In this document: in pieces, positions 55,204 through 63,897 of the stretch
How positions within the stretch are numbered: the stretch's first letter is position 1
How the letters are laid out: every line of letters begins with the position of its first letter
NCBI GenBank assembly: GCA_903913215.1
Contig: CAIWKE010000023.1
Coordinates: 1-64,000, forward strand
Origin: an uncultured Holophagaceae bacterium
Lineage (GTDB): Bacteria > Acidobacteriota > Holophagae > Holophagales > Holophagaceae
Length of the DNA stretch: 64,000 nucleotides
Direction of reading: 5' to 3'
The notes under the pieces: generated by a model
What the model was told of the DNA's origin: nothing
The model's database searches: none
Seen by the model: only the letters and a program-made list of their open reading frames with translations
Made by a program: the position numbers and the translations under genes

Positions 55204-55337
55204 ACCGCAGAAGAGCAACCGCGAAATACTCGAAAGCCCTTCGGGCACGCTAAAGTAGCAAACCAATCACATTGCACCGCCTCTTTTTTCGCGCTCTTTT
55301 CGCGCCTTTAGCGGTTTCAGTGCGCCTTTCGCGGTTC
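55202..55337. repeat. CGCGAAAG-type intergenic repeat region
   Basis: GAACCGC at 55202 pairs with GCGGTTC at 55331-55337. Between them are AACCGCGAAA on the left and TTTTTTCGCG, TTTTCGCGCC and GCCTTTCGCGG units on the right, an imperfect member of the family. Confidence 0.65.
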
Positions 55338-55354
55338 CTCTTTTCGGAGTCCCC

Positions 55355-56209
55355 ATGCAGTTCGGTTCCTGGGATGTGCAGATCGTAAGCGGAGGCGGCT
55401 TCAGCCTGGACGGTGGGGCCATGTTCGGCACCGTGCCCAAGGTCGTCTGGAGCAAGATCTATCCCGCCGATGCAGAGAACCTCATCGCCATGACCACCAA
55501 CTGCCTGCTGGTGCGCGGCGAAGTCGAGGGCAAGCAGCACGTCATCCTCGTGGACAACGGCAATGGCGATAAGGAGAGCGATGACTTCATGGCCCGCTTC
55601 AAGTGCGAGGGCCGGGGTGTGCTGGACGCCAACCTGCTGAAGCACGGCGTTCGGCCCGAGGACATCACCCTCTGCATCCTCAGCCACCTCCACTTCGACC
55701 ACGCGGGTGGCAGCACGCGCCTTGATCCCAGCGGCCAACTGGTGCCCAGCTTCCCCAAGGCCCGCTACGTGGTGCAGGCCCGGGATCTCGAGGATGCCAA
55801 GGCGCCCCACCTCCGCGTGAAGGCCAGCTACCTGCCCCAGAACTGGGAGCCCCTGGAAGCGGCCGGACTCCTCGACACCGTGGAGGGCGCTCTGGAGCTG
55901 CTGCCGGGAATCTCCGTACGCCTGGCCCCCGGCCACATCGAGGGCCTGCAGAACATCGTGATCGAGGGCGGCGGCCGAAAGCTGATCTACCTCGCGGACC
56001 TCATCCCCACGGCCCGCCACATCCAGCCCGCCTGGTGCATGGGCTACGACCTGGACGTGGTCAGCTGTGTCAACGAGCGCCAGAAGGTCTTGGGCGAGGT
56101 GGCGGGCACGGACACGGTCTGCGTTTTCGAGCACGACCCCCAGATTCCCGCAGGCACCGTGAGCCGGGATCCCAAGGGCCGCTACGTGGTGGCACCCGTC
56201 CTGGTCTAG
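55355..56209 (+). CDS. MBL-fold metallo-hydrolase
   Basis: A 284-residue metallo-beta-lactamase-fold protein. The first metal motif is SHLHFDHAGG, followed by the His in LAPGHIEG, the Asp in IYLADLIPTARH and the last His in VFEHDP. Such enzymes hydrolyse esters, lactones or thioesters; the substrate is not evident. It has no signal peptide. A CGGAG ribosome site is near the ATG at 55355. Confidence 0.93.
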   Translation: MQFGSWDVQIVSGGGFSLDGGAMFGTVPKVVWSKIYPADAENLIAMTTNCLLVRGEVEGKQHVILVDNGNGDKESDDFMARFKCEGRGVLDANLLKHGVRPEDITLCILSHLHFDHAGGSTRLDPSGQLVPSFPKARYVVQARDLEDAKAPHLRVKASYLPQNWEPLEAAGLLDTVEGALELLPGISVRLAPGHIEGLQNIVIEGGGRKLIYLADLIPTARHIQPAWCMGYDLDVVSCVNERQKVLGEVAGTDTVCVFEHDPQIPAGTVSRDPKGRYVVAPVLV

Positions 56210-56370
56210 TGTCTGTTTTCAGACAGGGCCCTATGCTCCGGACCCATCTGCCCCTGTTTGAAATTGCCGTAAATTTCTTAGCTTCGGCAAATTCCGCCCC
56301 TTGACGGGTCGGCAGGGAGCCTTGAGGCTCGGCTGTTTCATCATTCCTGCGCTGCGCAGGTATCCTTAGC

Positions 56371-57204
56371 GTGCAATTCGAGTCTTGCAAGTTGAAGGCG
56401 CCAGTTCCAGACTCCATTCCGGGTTTGGGACTGGCGATTTTTCATGTTTTCCGGGCACAGCGGCCCATCAAAGCACATGACTTCCACCCACCGACCACCC
56501 GTTCCTCCCTGCGCCTCCAGGAGCTCAGCGACACCAAGAGCCAGGTCATCGACCTGGCGGCCCAGGACCTCCAGGGCCCGCTCACCAGCTTCCTGCTCTA
56601 TTGCGACATGCTGGCGGAGTCACCGCAGACCCCCCAGGTGGCTAAACAAGTGGGGGCCATCCGCGCCCTGGGCACCAGGATGGGGGAGCGGATCAAGGAA
56701 CTCCTGGATGTGCATGCCATTGAAGCGGGCCAGATCGAAGCGCCCCAGATCGTGACCATGGACCTGTGTTTCGCCGTCGAGCAGGCCCTGCCCAGGGCCG
56801 CCACTGAAGCCAGTGAGAAGGGCGTCGCGCTGGCCTTCCCCTATCCCGTCTCCCTGGAGGTACAGGCAGCCCCTGCGCAGGTGGGCCGGGCCCTGGACCA
56901 GCTGCTCAGCCATGCCTTGAAGTGCTCCCCGCCAGGTGCGGTGGTGACCATCCTCCTGGCGGATGACAACGACCAGGGCCGCATCCTGGTACAGGACCAG
57001 GGGCCCGGCCTCACGGAGGAGGCCAGGGGAGCCGCCTTTGGCCAATTCACCCGCCTGAGCGCCCACCCCACGGAGGGCGGGACCTCCATGGGCTTGGACC
57101 TTTCCCAGGTCAAGCGCCTGATCGAGGGCATGGGTGGCAAAGTGGGTGTGGAAGGTGTCCCCGGCCATGGGGCCACGTTCTGGGTGGCCCTGCCGAGGAA
57201 CTGA
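56371..57204 (+). CDS. Histidine-kinase-like ATPase lacking the phosphoacceptor histidine
   Basis: A 277-residue protein with HisKA-like and HATPase_c domains. In the dimerisation helix the expected His is Gln65 (AAQDLQGPLTSFLLYCDML). The ATPase half keeps DQGPGLTEEA, FGQFTRLS and GGTSMGLDLSQVKRLIEGMGG, but the N box reads LLSHALKCSPP. It may bind ATP without autophosphorylating. There is no sensor domain. The start is uncertain: GTG at 56371 lacks a good ribosome site, and the first 40 residues look atypical. Confidence 0.72.
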   Translation: MQFESCKLKAPVPDSIPGLGLAIFHVFRAQRPIKAHDFHPPTTRSSLRLQELSDTKSQVIDLAAQDLQGPLTSFLLYCDMLAESPQTPQVAKQVGAIRALGTRMGERIKELLDVHAIEAGQIEAPQIVTMDLCFAVEQALPRAATEASEKGVALAFPYPVSLEVQAAPAQVGRALDQLLSHALKCSPPGAVVTILLADDNDQGRILVQDQGPGLTEEARGAAFGQFTRLSAHPTEGGTSMGLDLSQVKRLIEGMGGKVGVEGVPGHGATFWVALPRN

Positions 57205-57209
57205 GCGCC

Positions 57210-57524
57210 TCAGGCCTCTTTTAGGTAGTCCCGGAACCGCTCCATGGCCTCCATCATGCGCGGAAAGCCCGCTGTGGGCGCGATGAGCAGGAGTGCGTGC
57301 TCAATCTCATCCGGGGTGCAGCCCGCCTCCCGTGCCTTGATCATGTGAGTGAGTTGGGCCTTCGCGACGCCCACCGTAGCGGACACGGCCACCTTCACGA
57401 GCCAGCGGGTCTTCTCGTCCAGGGGCCCACCCTGGTCATGCACCGCCTTGCCAAAGCGGGCGTAGGCCTCGTAGATCTCCGGGTGTTTTTCGATCAGAGC
57501 ATCAAGGTTCTGCCTTGGCTTCAT
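57210..57524 (-). CDS. Carboxymuconolactone decarboxylase (AhpD-like) family protein
   Basis: A 104-residue all-helical protein. KTRWLVKVAVSATVGVAKAQLTHMIKAREAGCTPDEIEHALLLIAPTAGFPRMM follows the CMD family, but the CxxC of peroxide-reducing AhpD is absent. The reaction is therefore unknown. AGGAGG lies six bases before the ATG at 57524. It converges with the kinase-like gene, and the two stops lie only a few bases apart. Confidence 0.88.
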   Translation of the reverse strand: MKPRQNLDALIEKHPEIYEAYARFGKAVHDQGGPLDEKTRWLVKVAVSATVGVAKAQLTHMIKAREAGCTPDEIEHALLLIAPTAGFPRMMEAMERFRDYLKEA

Positions 57525-57631
57525 GGAAACCTCCTGAAACGCAAGAAACATAGCCCCCATCGGGGGGGATGTGGAAGGTTAACTTTTCCGAAGGTAAGAA
57601 ACCCAGTTGGCCCGCATATCCAAAATGCCCA

Positions 57632-58903
57632 TTATGCGTGTGGAGAGGTACTTTCAGCGTTTGATAAAACCACATCGATTTGAACCAATGCACCTTCTGG
57701 TAAAACAGACACACCAACTGTTCTACGTGCGGGAATACCGCCTGGGAAGTAGGTTGTATAAACTTCGTCTACAGCATCGATATCTGAGATATTTTTAAGG
57801 AAAATATTTACTTTAACTACATCCGCCAGAACATGGTCAATGCTTTCCACAATTGCCTTGATATTTTTTAAGCACTGTCCCGTTTGCTCTTTTGCACCAC
57901 CAGTCACTATCACACCCGTCATTGGGTCTACAGGTAGTTGAGCTGAAAGATGATTGTAATGAGAAAAAGCCACAGTTTGTGTCGATAGATTATTTTTAGG
58001 TGCATTTTTTGTATTTTTTAGTTTCATGACGAGTTTATGCCGGTCTTCAACAACCTGTGGGGGTGTACCATCTCCATGTGACACAACCGCTTCAATTTGT
58101 ACCAAAGCATCCATAGGTAAAGCTGAAACCGGGACGATGGTCCGTGCAGGGACGTAGCCTACAGCCCTAGCGATAGCCGAGTCAGGGAAAAAGGTTGCAT
58201 AAACTTCATTTACAAGTTCAATATCCAAAATATTTTTAATGAAAATATTAACCTTAACAATATCGTCAATAGGTACGTCGATGCTTTCTAAAATTGCCTT
58301 GATATTTTTTAAGCACTGTCCAGTCTGCTCTTTTACACCACCAGCCACCAACCGACCAGAACCTGGGTCGATAGGTAATTGTGCGGAAATATTATTGTAA
58401 TGCGAAAAAGCTACAGTTTGTGTAGATAGAGAACTTATTGGTGCATTTGCTGTGTTATTTGTAAGCTTTATAAGGTCACCAGCCTGGGGTGCGTTTGGAA
58501 TGGTACCTTCACCATGTGATACAAGTGCTTCAATTAGAACCAATGCATCCATGGGCAAAGCGGCGACGGCGACCGTTGTTCGCGTCGGCACATAAGTTGG
58601 AAAGAACGATTTATAAACTTCATTAACCGTGTCAACATCCTTTATATTCTTAACGAACACAGTTATTCTAACAATGTCACTCATAACATGGTCGATGCTA
58701 TGTAAAATTGCCTTTATATTATTAAAGCACTGTTCAGCCTGCTCTCTCACACCTCCAGTCACCACTTTGCCAGATTTCGGATCGATAGGTAATTGAGCTG
58801 AAAGGTTGTTATAGTGAGAAAAAGCTACCGTTTGTGAGTATGGACCGATGCCAATCGGAGCATTTTTTGTGTTTCTTGCCAATACTGCGTTATAGCCACT
58901 CAT
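57632..58903 (-). CDS. Triple RidA-domain protein
   Basis: A 423-residue protein made of three RidA (YjgF/YER057c) domains, about 1-135, 145-280 and 290-423. Each repeats TQTVAFSHYN or SQTVAFSHYN, SAQLPIDP-like and GQCLKNIKAI-like segments. The substrate Arg is kept in all (Arg108, 254, 393); the active Glu is Glu125 and Glu271 but Asp410 in the third; the GPYSQ tyrosine occurs only in the first. RidA hydrolyses reactive enamines and imines as a homotrimer. The gene is AT-rich, unlike its neighbours, so probably acquired. AAGGGGA precedes the ATG. Confidence 0.93.
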   Translation of the reverse strand: MSGYNAVLARNTKNAPIGIGPYSQTVAFSHYNNLSAQLPIDPKSGKVVTGGVREQAEQCFNNIKAILHSIDHVMSDIVRITVFVKNIKDVDTVNEVYKSFFPTYVPTRTTVAVAALPMDALVLIEALVSHGEGTIPNAPQAGDLIKLTNNTANAPISSLSTQTVAFSHYNNISAQLPIDPGSGRLVAGGVKEQTGQCLKNIKAILESIDVPIDDIVKVNIFIKNILDIELVNEVYATFFPDSAIARAVGYVPARTIVPVSALPMDALVQIEAVVSHGDGTPPQVVEDRHKLVMKLKNTKNAPKNNLSTQTVAFSHYNHLSAQLPVDPMTGVIVTGGAKEQTGQCLKNIKAIVESIDHVLADVVKVNIFLKNISDIDAVDEVYTTYFPGGIPARRTVGVSVLPEGALVQIDVVLSNAESTSPHA

Positions 58904-59057
58904 GACAACATTCCCCTTTTAATCAGAAGTTATTTAGGTAGGAACAATAAAGAACCAAAGCGCTGAACGGTAGGAGGGACAAAGTGAGTCGAATTGCCTC
59001 TGGTTGGCCGAATGTCGGGGCACCCCCTGAATAATTATGGTTAACAGAATGAACAAA

Positions 59058-59082
59058 AAATTTTTGTCGCAGACAAAAATTT
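59058..59082. other. AT-rich perfect inverted repeat
   Basis: AAATTTTTGTC, loop GCA, GACAAAAATTT. It lies in the AT-rich 280-base gap between the RidA gene and exbD. It may be an operator or terminator, or a remnant of a mobile element end. No gene is seen in the gap. Confidence 0.6.
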
Positions 59083-59187
59083 ATCATATCCATTGTGATT
59101 AGCAAGTCCAACTTTGCATTCGGCGCGGGCCACAGCAACCCCGCTATCCCCTTGCGGTTAGACTAGAGCCCTCAGCCCAGGAGCCCC

Positions 59188-59625
59188 ATGGCCTTCACTC
59201 CAGGATCTCGACGCGGCGCCATGGCGGACATCAACATGACCCCGCTCATCGACGTGATGCTGGTGCTGCTCATCATCTTCATGATCGCCGCCCCCATGAT
59301 GACCACGGGGGTGGACGTGAAGCTGCCCGAGAGCCGCACGGGGCGGAATCTGGAGAGCGAAGCCATCACCGTTTCCGTGACCTTTGATGGGCGGCTCCAG
59401 CTGGACCAGGCCTACATGGCCCTGCCAGTCCTGGCCAACCAGCTCAAGGCCAAGGCCCAGACGGGTGGCAAGCGCCCGGTGCTCGTGCGGGCGGATCACA
59501 ACGTGCCCTATGGCCGCGTCATCCAAGTGGTGGACGCCATCCGGGAGGCGGGCTTCACCCAAGTGGGCTTCGTCACTGCCGCCGCCCCGGCCGCCCCTCC
59601 CATTCCATCGACTGAGCAGCCATGA
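59188..59625 (+). CDS. ExbD/TolR-family transport protein
   Basis: A 145-residue inner-membrane protein that couples proton flow to TonB or TolA. It shows the family N-terminus (MADINMTPLIDVMLVLLIIFMIAAPMM) with the critical membrane Asp, and a periplasmic domain (KRPVLVRADHNVPYGRVIQVVDAIREAG). AGGAG precedes the ATG. The usual upstream exbB/tolQ gene is absent. The stop overlaps the tonB start (ATGA). Confidence 0.94.
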   Translation: MAFTPGSRRGAMADINMTPLIDVMLVLLIIFMIAAPMMTTGVDVKLPESRTGRNLESEAITVSVTFDGRLQLDQAYMALPVLANQLKAKAQTGGKRPVLVRADHNVPYGRVIQVVDAIREAGFTQVGFVTAAAPAAPPIPSTEQP

Positions 59626-60437
59626 GCCAGGATCTCCAGGCCTACCTCCGCAGCCGCAGCCACTTGGGCGAGCTGAACTGGAGCCGGGGTCTGGCCCTGA
59701 GCCTGGGCCTGCACCTGGCCATCGGCGTGGCGTTCTTCTGGCCCCGGGGCGGGCCCGGGCAGACCCCCGAGGATGTGAAGGTCACCTGGGTGAACCTCCC
59801 TGCGGCCATGGCCGGTGCCTCCGGCGGCTCGGAGGCCATGGAGGTGGGCAAGAACGGCGAGCGCCTGCGGCGGGTGGAGGACGTGGCCCCGGTGCGGGAA
59901 ACCGCGCCCTCGGCCACGGCCCCGGATCCCTTCGCCCTGAAGACCACCAAGGCCGCCGCCAAGGGGGATAACAAGGACGCCGCCAGCCAGGGCACGGGCA
60001 CCACCTCGGCCAAGGGCAAGACCGCGGCCCCCAATCCCGTGGCGGGAGCCGTTGGCACCGGCAACGGCGCCGCCTTCGGTGCCGGCAGCGGCATCCCAGG
60101 CCTGAATCCCACCTCCGGCGTGCAGGGCGGCGTGGGCCTGGTGGGGGGCGTGGATGGCAACTTCCCCTTCGTGTGGTACCTGCAGCAGGTGCAGAGTCGC
60201 ATCACCACCAACTGGAACCGGGTCTCAAGCACCCAGGGCCGGGTGCAGATCTACTTCCGCATCGCCCGGGACGGCAGCGTGGACCGGGTGCGGGTCGAGA
60301 TCCCCAGCGGCAACGCCGCCATGGACGAAAGCGCCCGCATGGCCGTGCTGCGCTCGGCCCCGCTTCAGCACCTGCCCGACGGCTATGAGGGACAATACCT
60401 GGGCGTGCGGTTCTGGTTCACATATCTTGGTAATTAA
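59622..60437 (+). CDS. TonB/TolA-family protein
   Basis: A 271-residue protein with one N-terminal membrane helix (GLALSLGLHLAIGVAFFW). A long periplasmic linker rich in Ala, Gly, Lys and Pro follows (about 60-175). The C-terminal TonB domain has WYLQQVQSRITTNWNR, GRVQIYFRIARDGSVDRVRVE and DESARMAVLRSAPLQHLP. It transmits energy to outer-membrane receptors or supports the Tol system. It is coupled to exbD by ATGA and ends at a strong terminator. Confidence 0.92.
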   Translation: MSQDLQAYLRSRSHLGELNWSRGLALSLGLHLAIGVAFFWPRGGPGQTPEDVKVTWVNLPAAMAGASGGSEAMEVGKNGERLRRVEDVAPVRETAPSATAPDPFALKTTKAAAKGDNKDAASQGTGTTSAKGKTAAPNPVAGAVGTGNGAAFGAGSGIPGLNPTSGVQGGVGLVGGVDGNFPFVWYLQQVQSRITTNWNRVSSTQGRVQIYFRIARDGSVDRVRVEIPSGNAAMDESARMAVLRSAPLQHLPDGYEGQYLGVRFWFTYLGN

Positions 60438-60464
60438 TAAGTCTATTATTTTCAACACCGCGTA

Positions 60465-60508
60465 GAGGCAAAATGGGGTGAGGCGGCCCTATTTTGCCTC
60501 ACTTTTTT
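60465..60508 (+). terminator. Rho-independent terminator of exbD-tonB
   Basis: GAGGCAAAAT and ATTTTGCCTC form a 10-bp stem, with inner GGG/CCC pairing, followed by ACTTTTTTG. It marks the boundary between the GC-rich pair and the AT-rich integrase gene. Confidence 0.93.
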
Positions 60509-60600
60509 GCCCCTCGTTTGCCTTGAAACCCTTTGGCCACGGGCCTATGCTGGCTCATGGCTCAGGTAAAACCTGGGTAAATCAGAAAACAGAGGAACCA

Positions 60601-61941
60601 GTGGCCAAGACCATACTGGAAACCCAGAAAAACAGACTTTCCTTAGCTACTGGAAAGATCCACACAGAGAAGCTTCTCTCCGGCTCTCACCTTCTTTACA
60701 GAAGGCCAGACGTAGAAAAAGGGAAAGACAAGCTTCCCGGAGCCTGGACAGTCAGGCTCACAAATCCAGAAACTGGAAAGCAAAAGAAGAAAACCATTGG
60801 GACAGCAGATGATTTCATGTCTGCTGATGGCCTATTGATTCTGAACTATGAACAAGCAAGAGCTAAGGCAGAGCTACAGTTAAAGGAATTGGCTAAAGAA
60901 TTTGAAGAAGAAATTACGGGAAGAAGTCTTATTTCTTCAAAAGACTACACCGTTAAAGATGCGGTAGAAGATTACTTAGATTATCTAAAAAGGAATGGAA
61001 GTAAGAGCTATAAGAATAGGTTTTTAAAAATTAATGCCCATATCATCCCACACTTAGGGAATATTCGGGTAGCAAGACTATCTAAAGACAAAATAGATAC
61101 TTGGAAACAAACCATTGTAGAGAAACCCAGAAGAGTTCAATACAGAACCACAGGCAACAAAGTATTAGTAAGGGAAGTTAATATAGATTTTGAATCCCTC
61201 TCTGACGATGAGAAGAGAAAAAGAAGAGGGACCGCCAATGATTTGATGGAGATACTAAGAGCAGCATTAAAACTTGCTATTGATACGGGAAAGTCAGAAC
61301 CTCCAGGAAGAGGAGGATGGAACAAGGCAGAACTATTTAAAGGAACCCGGGTAGCAAAAATTATGTTCCTAACAGTAGAGGAGCAGAAGAGGCTCATAGA
61401 AGGCTGTACTATTCCTGAATTCAAATATCTAGTTATAGCTGCATTAATGACAGGTGGGCGATACTCTGAATTAGCCAATCTAACCGTAAAGGATTTCAAT
61501 AAAGCGAATGGAACTATCCACTTTGGTCCATTTGGTAAGGTTATGGGTAAACAGAGACATGTTTATCTCTCTGAAGAAGGAATACAATTTTTTGAAGAAA
61601 TGGTAAGAGATAAAGGAAGCAATGATTTAATCTTTATAAGAAGGCTCAGCAGATTCCAACCATCATCCACGAAGAGATCTCTATCTGAAAAATGGTTAGA
61701 AGGTGATCACATCTACTATATGAAATTAGCTTGTAAGATCGCTGAAATTAAAAATTTTACATTTCATGGGTTGAGACATACATATGCCTCGATACTAGTA
61801 AACAAAGGTGTTCCGTTAGCTTATGTTGCTAACCACCTTGGGCATAGCAATATAACTTTGGTCCAAACTACATATGGTCACTTAGCGCCTTCTGAAATGG
61901 CCAATACAATCAGGAAGAGTCTGCCAAGGATTCTTTCCTGA
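60601..61941 (+). CDS. Tyrosine recombinase (phage-type integrase)
   Basis: A 446-residue site-specific recombinase. The catalytic residues are visible: Arg287 (TGGRYSELANL), His389 and Arg392 (FHGLRHTYAS), His415 (HLGHSN) and the nucleophile Tyr425 (TTYGHL). A SAM-like core-binding domain covers about 115-225. Codon use is AT-rich and Lys-rich, unlike the surrounding GC-rich genes, which indicates transfer. GTG 60601 is preferred because GAGG lies five bases upstream; an ATG at 60547 is also in frame. Confidence 0.93.
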   Translation: MAKTILETQKNRLSLATGKIHTEKLLSGSHLLYRRPDVEKGKDKLPGAWTVRLTNPETGKQKKKTIGTADDFMSADGLLILNYEQARAKAELQLKELAKEFEEEITGRSLISSKDYTVKDAVEDYLDYLKRNGSKSYKNRFLKINAHIIPHLGNIRVARLSKDKIDTWKQTIVEKPRRVQYRTTGNKVLVREVNIDFESLSDDEKRKRRGTANDLMEILRAALKLAIDTGKSEPPGRGGWNKAELFKGTRVAKIMFLTVEEQKRLIEGCTIPEFKYLVIAALMTGGRYSELANLTVKDFNKANGTIHFGPFGKVMGKQRHVYLSEEGIQFFEEMVRDKGSNDLIFIRRLSRFQPSSTKRSLSEKWLEGDHIYYMKLACKIAEIKNFTFHGLRHTYASILVNKGVPLAYVANHLGHSNITLVQTTYGHLAPSEMANTIRKSLPRILS

Positions 61942-61974
61942 CTCTTCAATAGATAGAATAGATTTCAGATCAAT

Positions 61975-62958
61975 CTATTGCTCGGGTTCTTGGCTTATGG
62001 TCGGGAACTCACCTGCCAGTGGTCTTATTGAGTGTGGATTCCCCCAATAATCTTTGAACGACCATTGGAAATCCGCTTCGTACCCGCAATACAAAATCCC
62101 GCTCAAAGCTGCGTTAACGGATCCAAAGAAGGTTCCATCTGATAGTGCAACCGCACCAAAAATTGGCGCCATGGTCTGCACATCAAATGAAGGGACAATA
62201 GCCACCACCAGAGGGAGGTTTTCGTCGCTGAGGACCGCTGCGTATCTTTCTGCCTTTTGGGAGATCCTGTTCAGCACTCGACCAATATCCTCATTGTCGG
62301 CATTTGAGATTTGCACAGGCAGAAAGACATGCCCAGGGCAGTCATCTGGGTTTGGTGCGACTTGGACCTCGAACCTGCACTTTCCCATCTGAAAGCTGCG
62401 CTTGATGGTGGGGTCAACCAAGTATTGCCGCACTCCTTCCATCCAAGTATGGACGCATGTTGCAATCTGTTCTCGCAGTTCAGGAGTTGAATCTTCGGCC
62501 TGCTCGAAGTCGCCAATTGTGAGCCAGAGTCGAGCGATTGGCCCAGCCTCAAGTCTGCGTTTCAAGTCGATGGTTGCAGATTCTCTTCGGGCAATTCGTT
62601 CATTAGCCTCTAGGCTGGCCACCTCAATGATGAAAAGCGGTCCTGAGTCATCCTCAATCATCCAATCCGGGGTCTTCCCTCCAATTTCTGGCTCATAGAC
62701 AACCCGATATCCAGAATTTTTCAAGAGGGATCCCACTGCCAATTCATTGTAGAACAAACAAAACCGTTGAATGTCGGAGCCTCCGAGAAATCCACTCAAC
62801 CTACGATGTTGTTTTTGTCGATCCATCATGAAGAGCCAAGATTGGATTTGATCGCGAAGCACTTCGCCCCTTGGGTTCGCCAACCACAAAGCGAGTGGTG
62901 AACCTGGGTTTAGCCCTTGAAGAAACCTCTGCCACTCACTCAATGGCGCGAGTTCCAT
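61975..62958 (-). CDS. Unknown protein with PD-(D/E)xK nuclease-like motif
   Basis: A 327-residue protein I do not recognise. Residues ~68-120 resemble a restriction-endonuclease-like core: FYNELAVGSLLKNSGYRVVYEPEIG, then KTPDWMI (Asp98), then LFIIEVASLEAN (Glu112), but the usual Lys is Ala114. The C-terminal half has no clear motif. It ends close to the integrase stop on the opposite strand and has a lower GC content than the core genome, so it is probably cargo of a mobile region. Confidence 0.6.
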   Translation of the reverse strand: MELAPLSEWQRFLQGLNPGSPLALWLANPRGEVLRDQIQSWLFMMDRQKQHRRLSGFLGGSDIQRFCLFYNELAVGSLLKNSGYRVVYEPEIGGKTPDWMIEDDSGPLFIIEVASLEANERIARRESATIDLKRRLEAGPIARLWLTIGDFEQAEDSTPELREQIATCVHTWMEGVRQYLVDPTIKRSFQMGKCRFEVQVAPNPDDCPGHVFLPVQISNADNEDIGRVLNRISQKAERYAAVLSDENLPLVVAIVPSFDVQTMAPIFGAVALSDGTFFGSVNAALSGILYCGYEADFQWSFKDYWGNPHSIRPLAGEFPTISQEPEQ

Positions 62959-63043
62959 GGATTACATTTCAGCGAAAGGCAGACAAGAATCAACTCCATG
63001 ACGCCCCGATCTACATTGATCCTTCGTGGTCTCAACCTGAACC

Positions 63044-63814
63044 CTAGTTGGATGTCTGGATAGAGGTCAGGGCTCCTTGGTTAAAGTGAAGGTAATTCCC
63101 TCGCGGATAGATCCACTGCTCGTAATTGACATTCTCCCGAATATCTCTGATCACTCTCATCGGCTTCCCCCAACTGCTCGCAAGGACTTGCTCCTTGGTC
63201 ATTCCAATACGCACTGGGCCTCTTTTCGCTCGTTCAGATGCAGCCTTCTTGGCCTGAGCCTTGCGCGCGGCTTCTGCTTTTTGAGCCGCTTCCATAGCCA
63301 TCCTGTTCTGCTCTGCTTCTATTGCTTCTAACTCCGCTCTACGTGCTGCGAACCCTGCGGGATCTTGGGAATAGAATCGTTCAGCCTGCAATCTTCCCTG
63401 GGAACTGCTTTGAATTCTTTCGATTTCCAGGTCAGAAAGATTCATCTCAAGCCTAAAGGCCTTGAGAAAAGCAGTAGAGCCGTCATCAAACCGAACGTGA
63501 TAGCTATCGATATGCGTTCCCCGTTTATGCTCTCCAATGATTGTGAGTCCAACGGCTTCGCTGGGGTACAAGAGGGTCTCTACTCGCTGGTCCTTGTATG
63601 AAGTGGACTTTGCGAATCCAATACGAAGAATTGGCTTCCTTCCAATATCTGGAACAAACCAAAACTTCATACCAACAGCGATTTTCTTTGACTGGACCTT
63701 TGCACCTGTCTCGAAAATGGGCCTTTCGTTCTGAGCAAAAATGACAGTGCCTGAACTCAAACTGAGTAAAAGACTCATTAGGCTTGTTCCGAATCTGTTC
63801 ACAGGCCGCTCCAA
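63044..63814 (-). CDS. Exported protein with BamE/SmpA-like C-terminus
   Basis: A 256-residue protein with a signal peptide (SLMSLLLSLSSGTVIFAQ). The central part is a charged Ala/Lys/Glu coiled coil (about 155-200). The C-terminal end GPVRIGMTKEQVLASSWGKP...NYEQWIYPRGNYLHFNQGAL follows the SmpA/OmlA (BamE-like) pattern. The middle DSYHVRFDDGSTAFLKAFRLE is a short beta motif. The role is unknown; accessory context. Confidence 0.7.
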   Translation of the reverse strand: MERPVNRFGTSLMSLLLSLSSGTVIFAQNERPIFETGAKVQSKKIAVGMKFWFVPDIGRKPILRIGFAKSTSYKDQRVETLLYPSEAVGLTIIGEHKRGTHIDSYHVRFDDGSTAFLKAFRLEMNLSDLEIERIQSSSQGRLQAERFYSQDPAGFAARRAELEAIEAEQNRMAMEAAQKAEAARKAQAKKAASERAKRGPVRIGMTKEQVLASSWGKPMRVIRDIRENVNYEQWIYPRGNYLHFNQGALTSIQTSN

Positions 63815-63897
63815 GAAGTTTCGACCAAAGCCAACTCAATCATCGCGAATCAAGTGTAGAGTATTTGCAATCCACCAACCAAAGCCATGGGCTCATT

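Noticed and set aside
58923-59138. A 71-codon minus-strand frame in the AT-rich gap before exbD
   Set aside because: It spans the AT-rich inverted repeat, has no ribosome site and no recognisable pattern.
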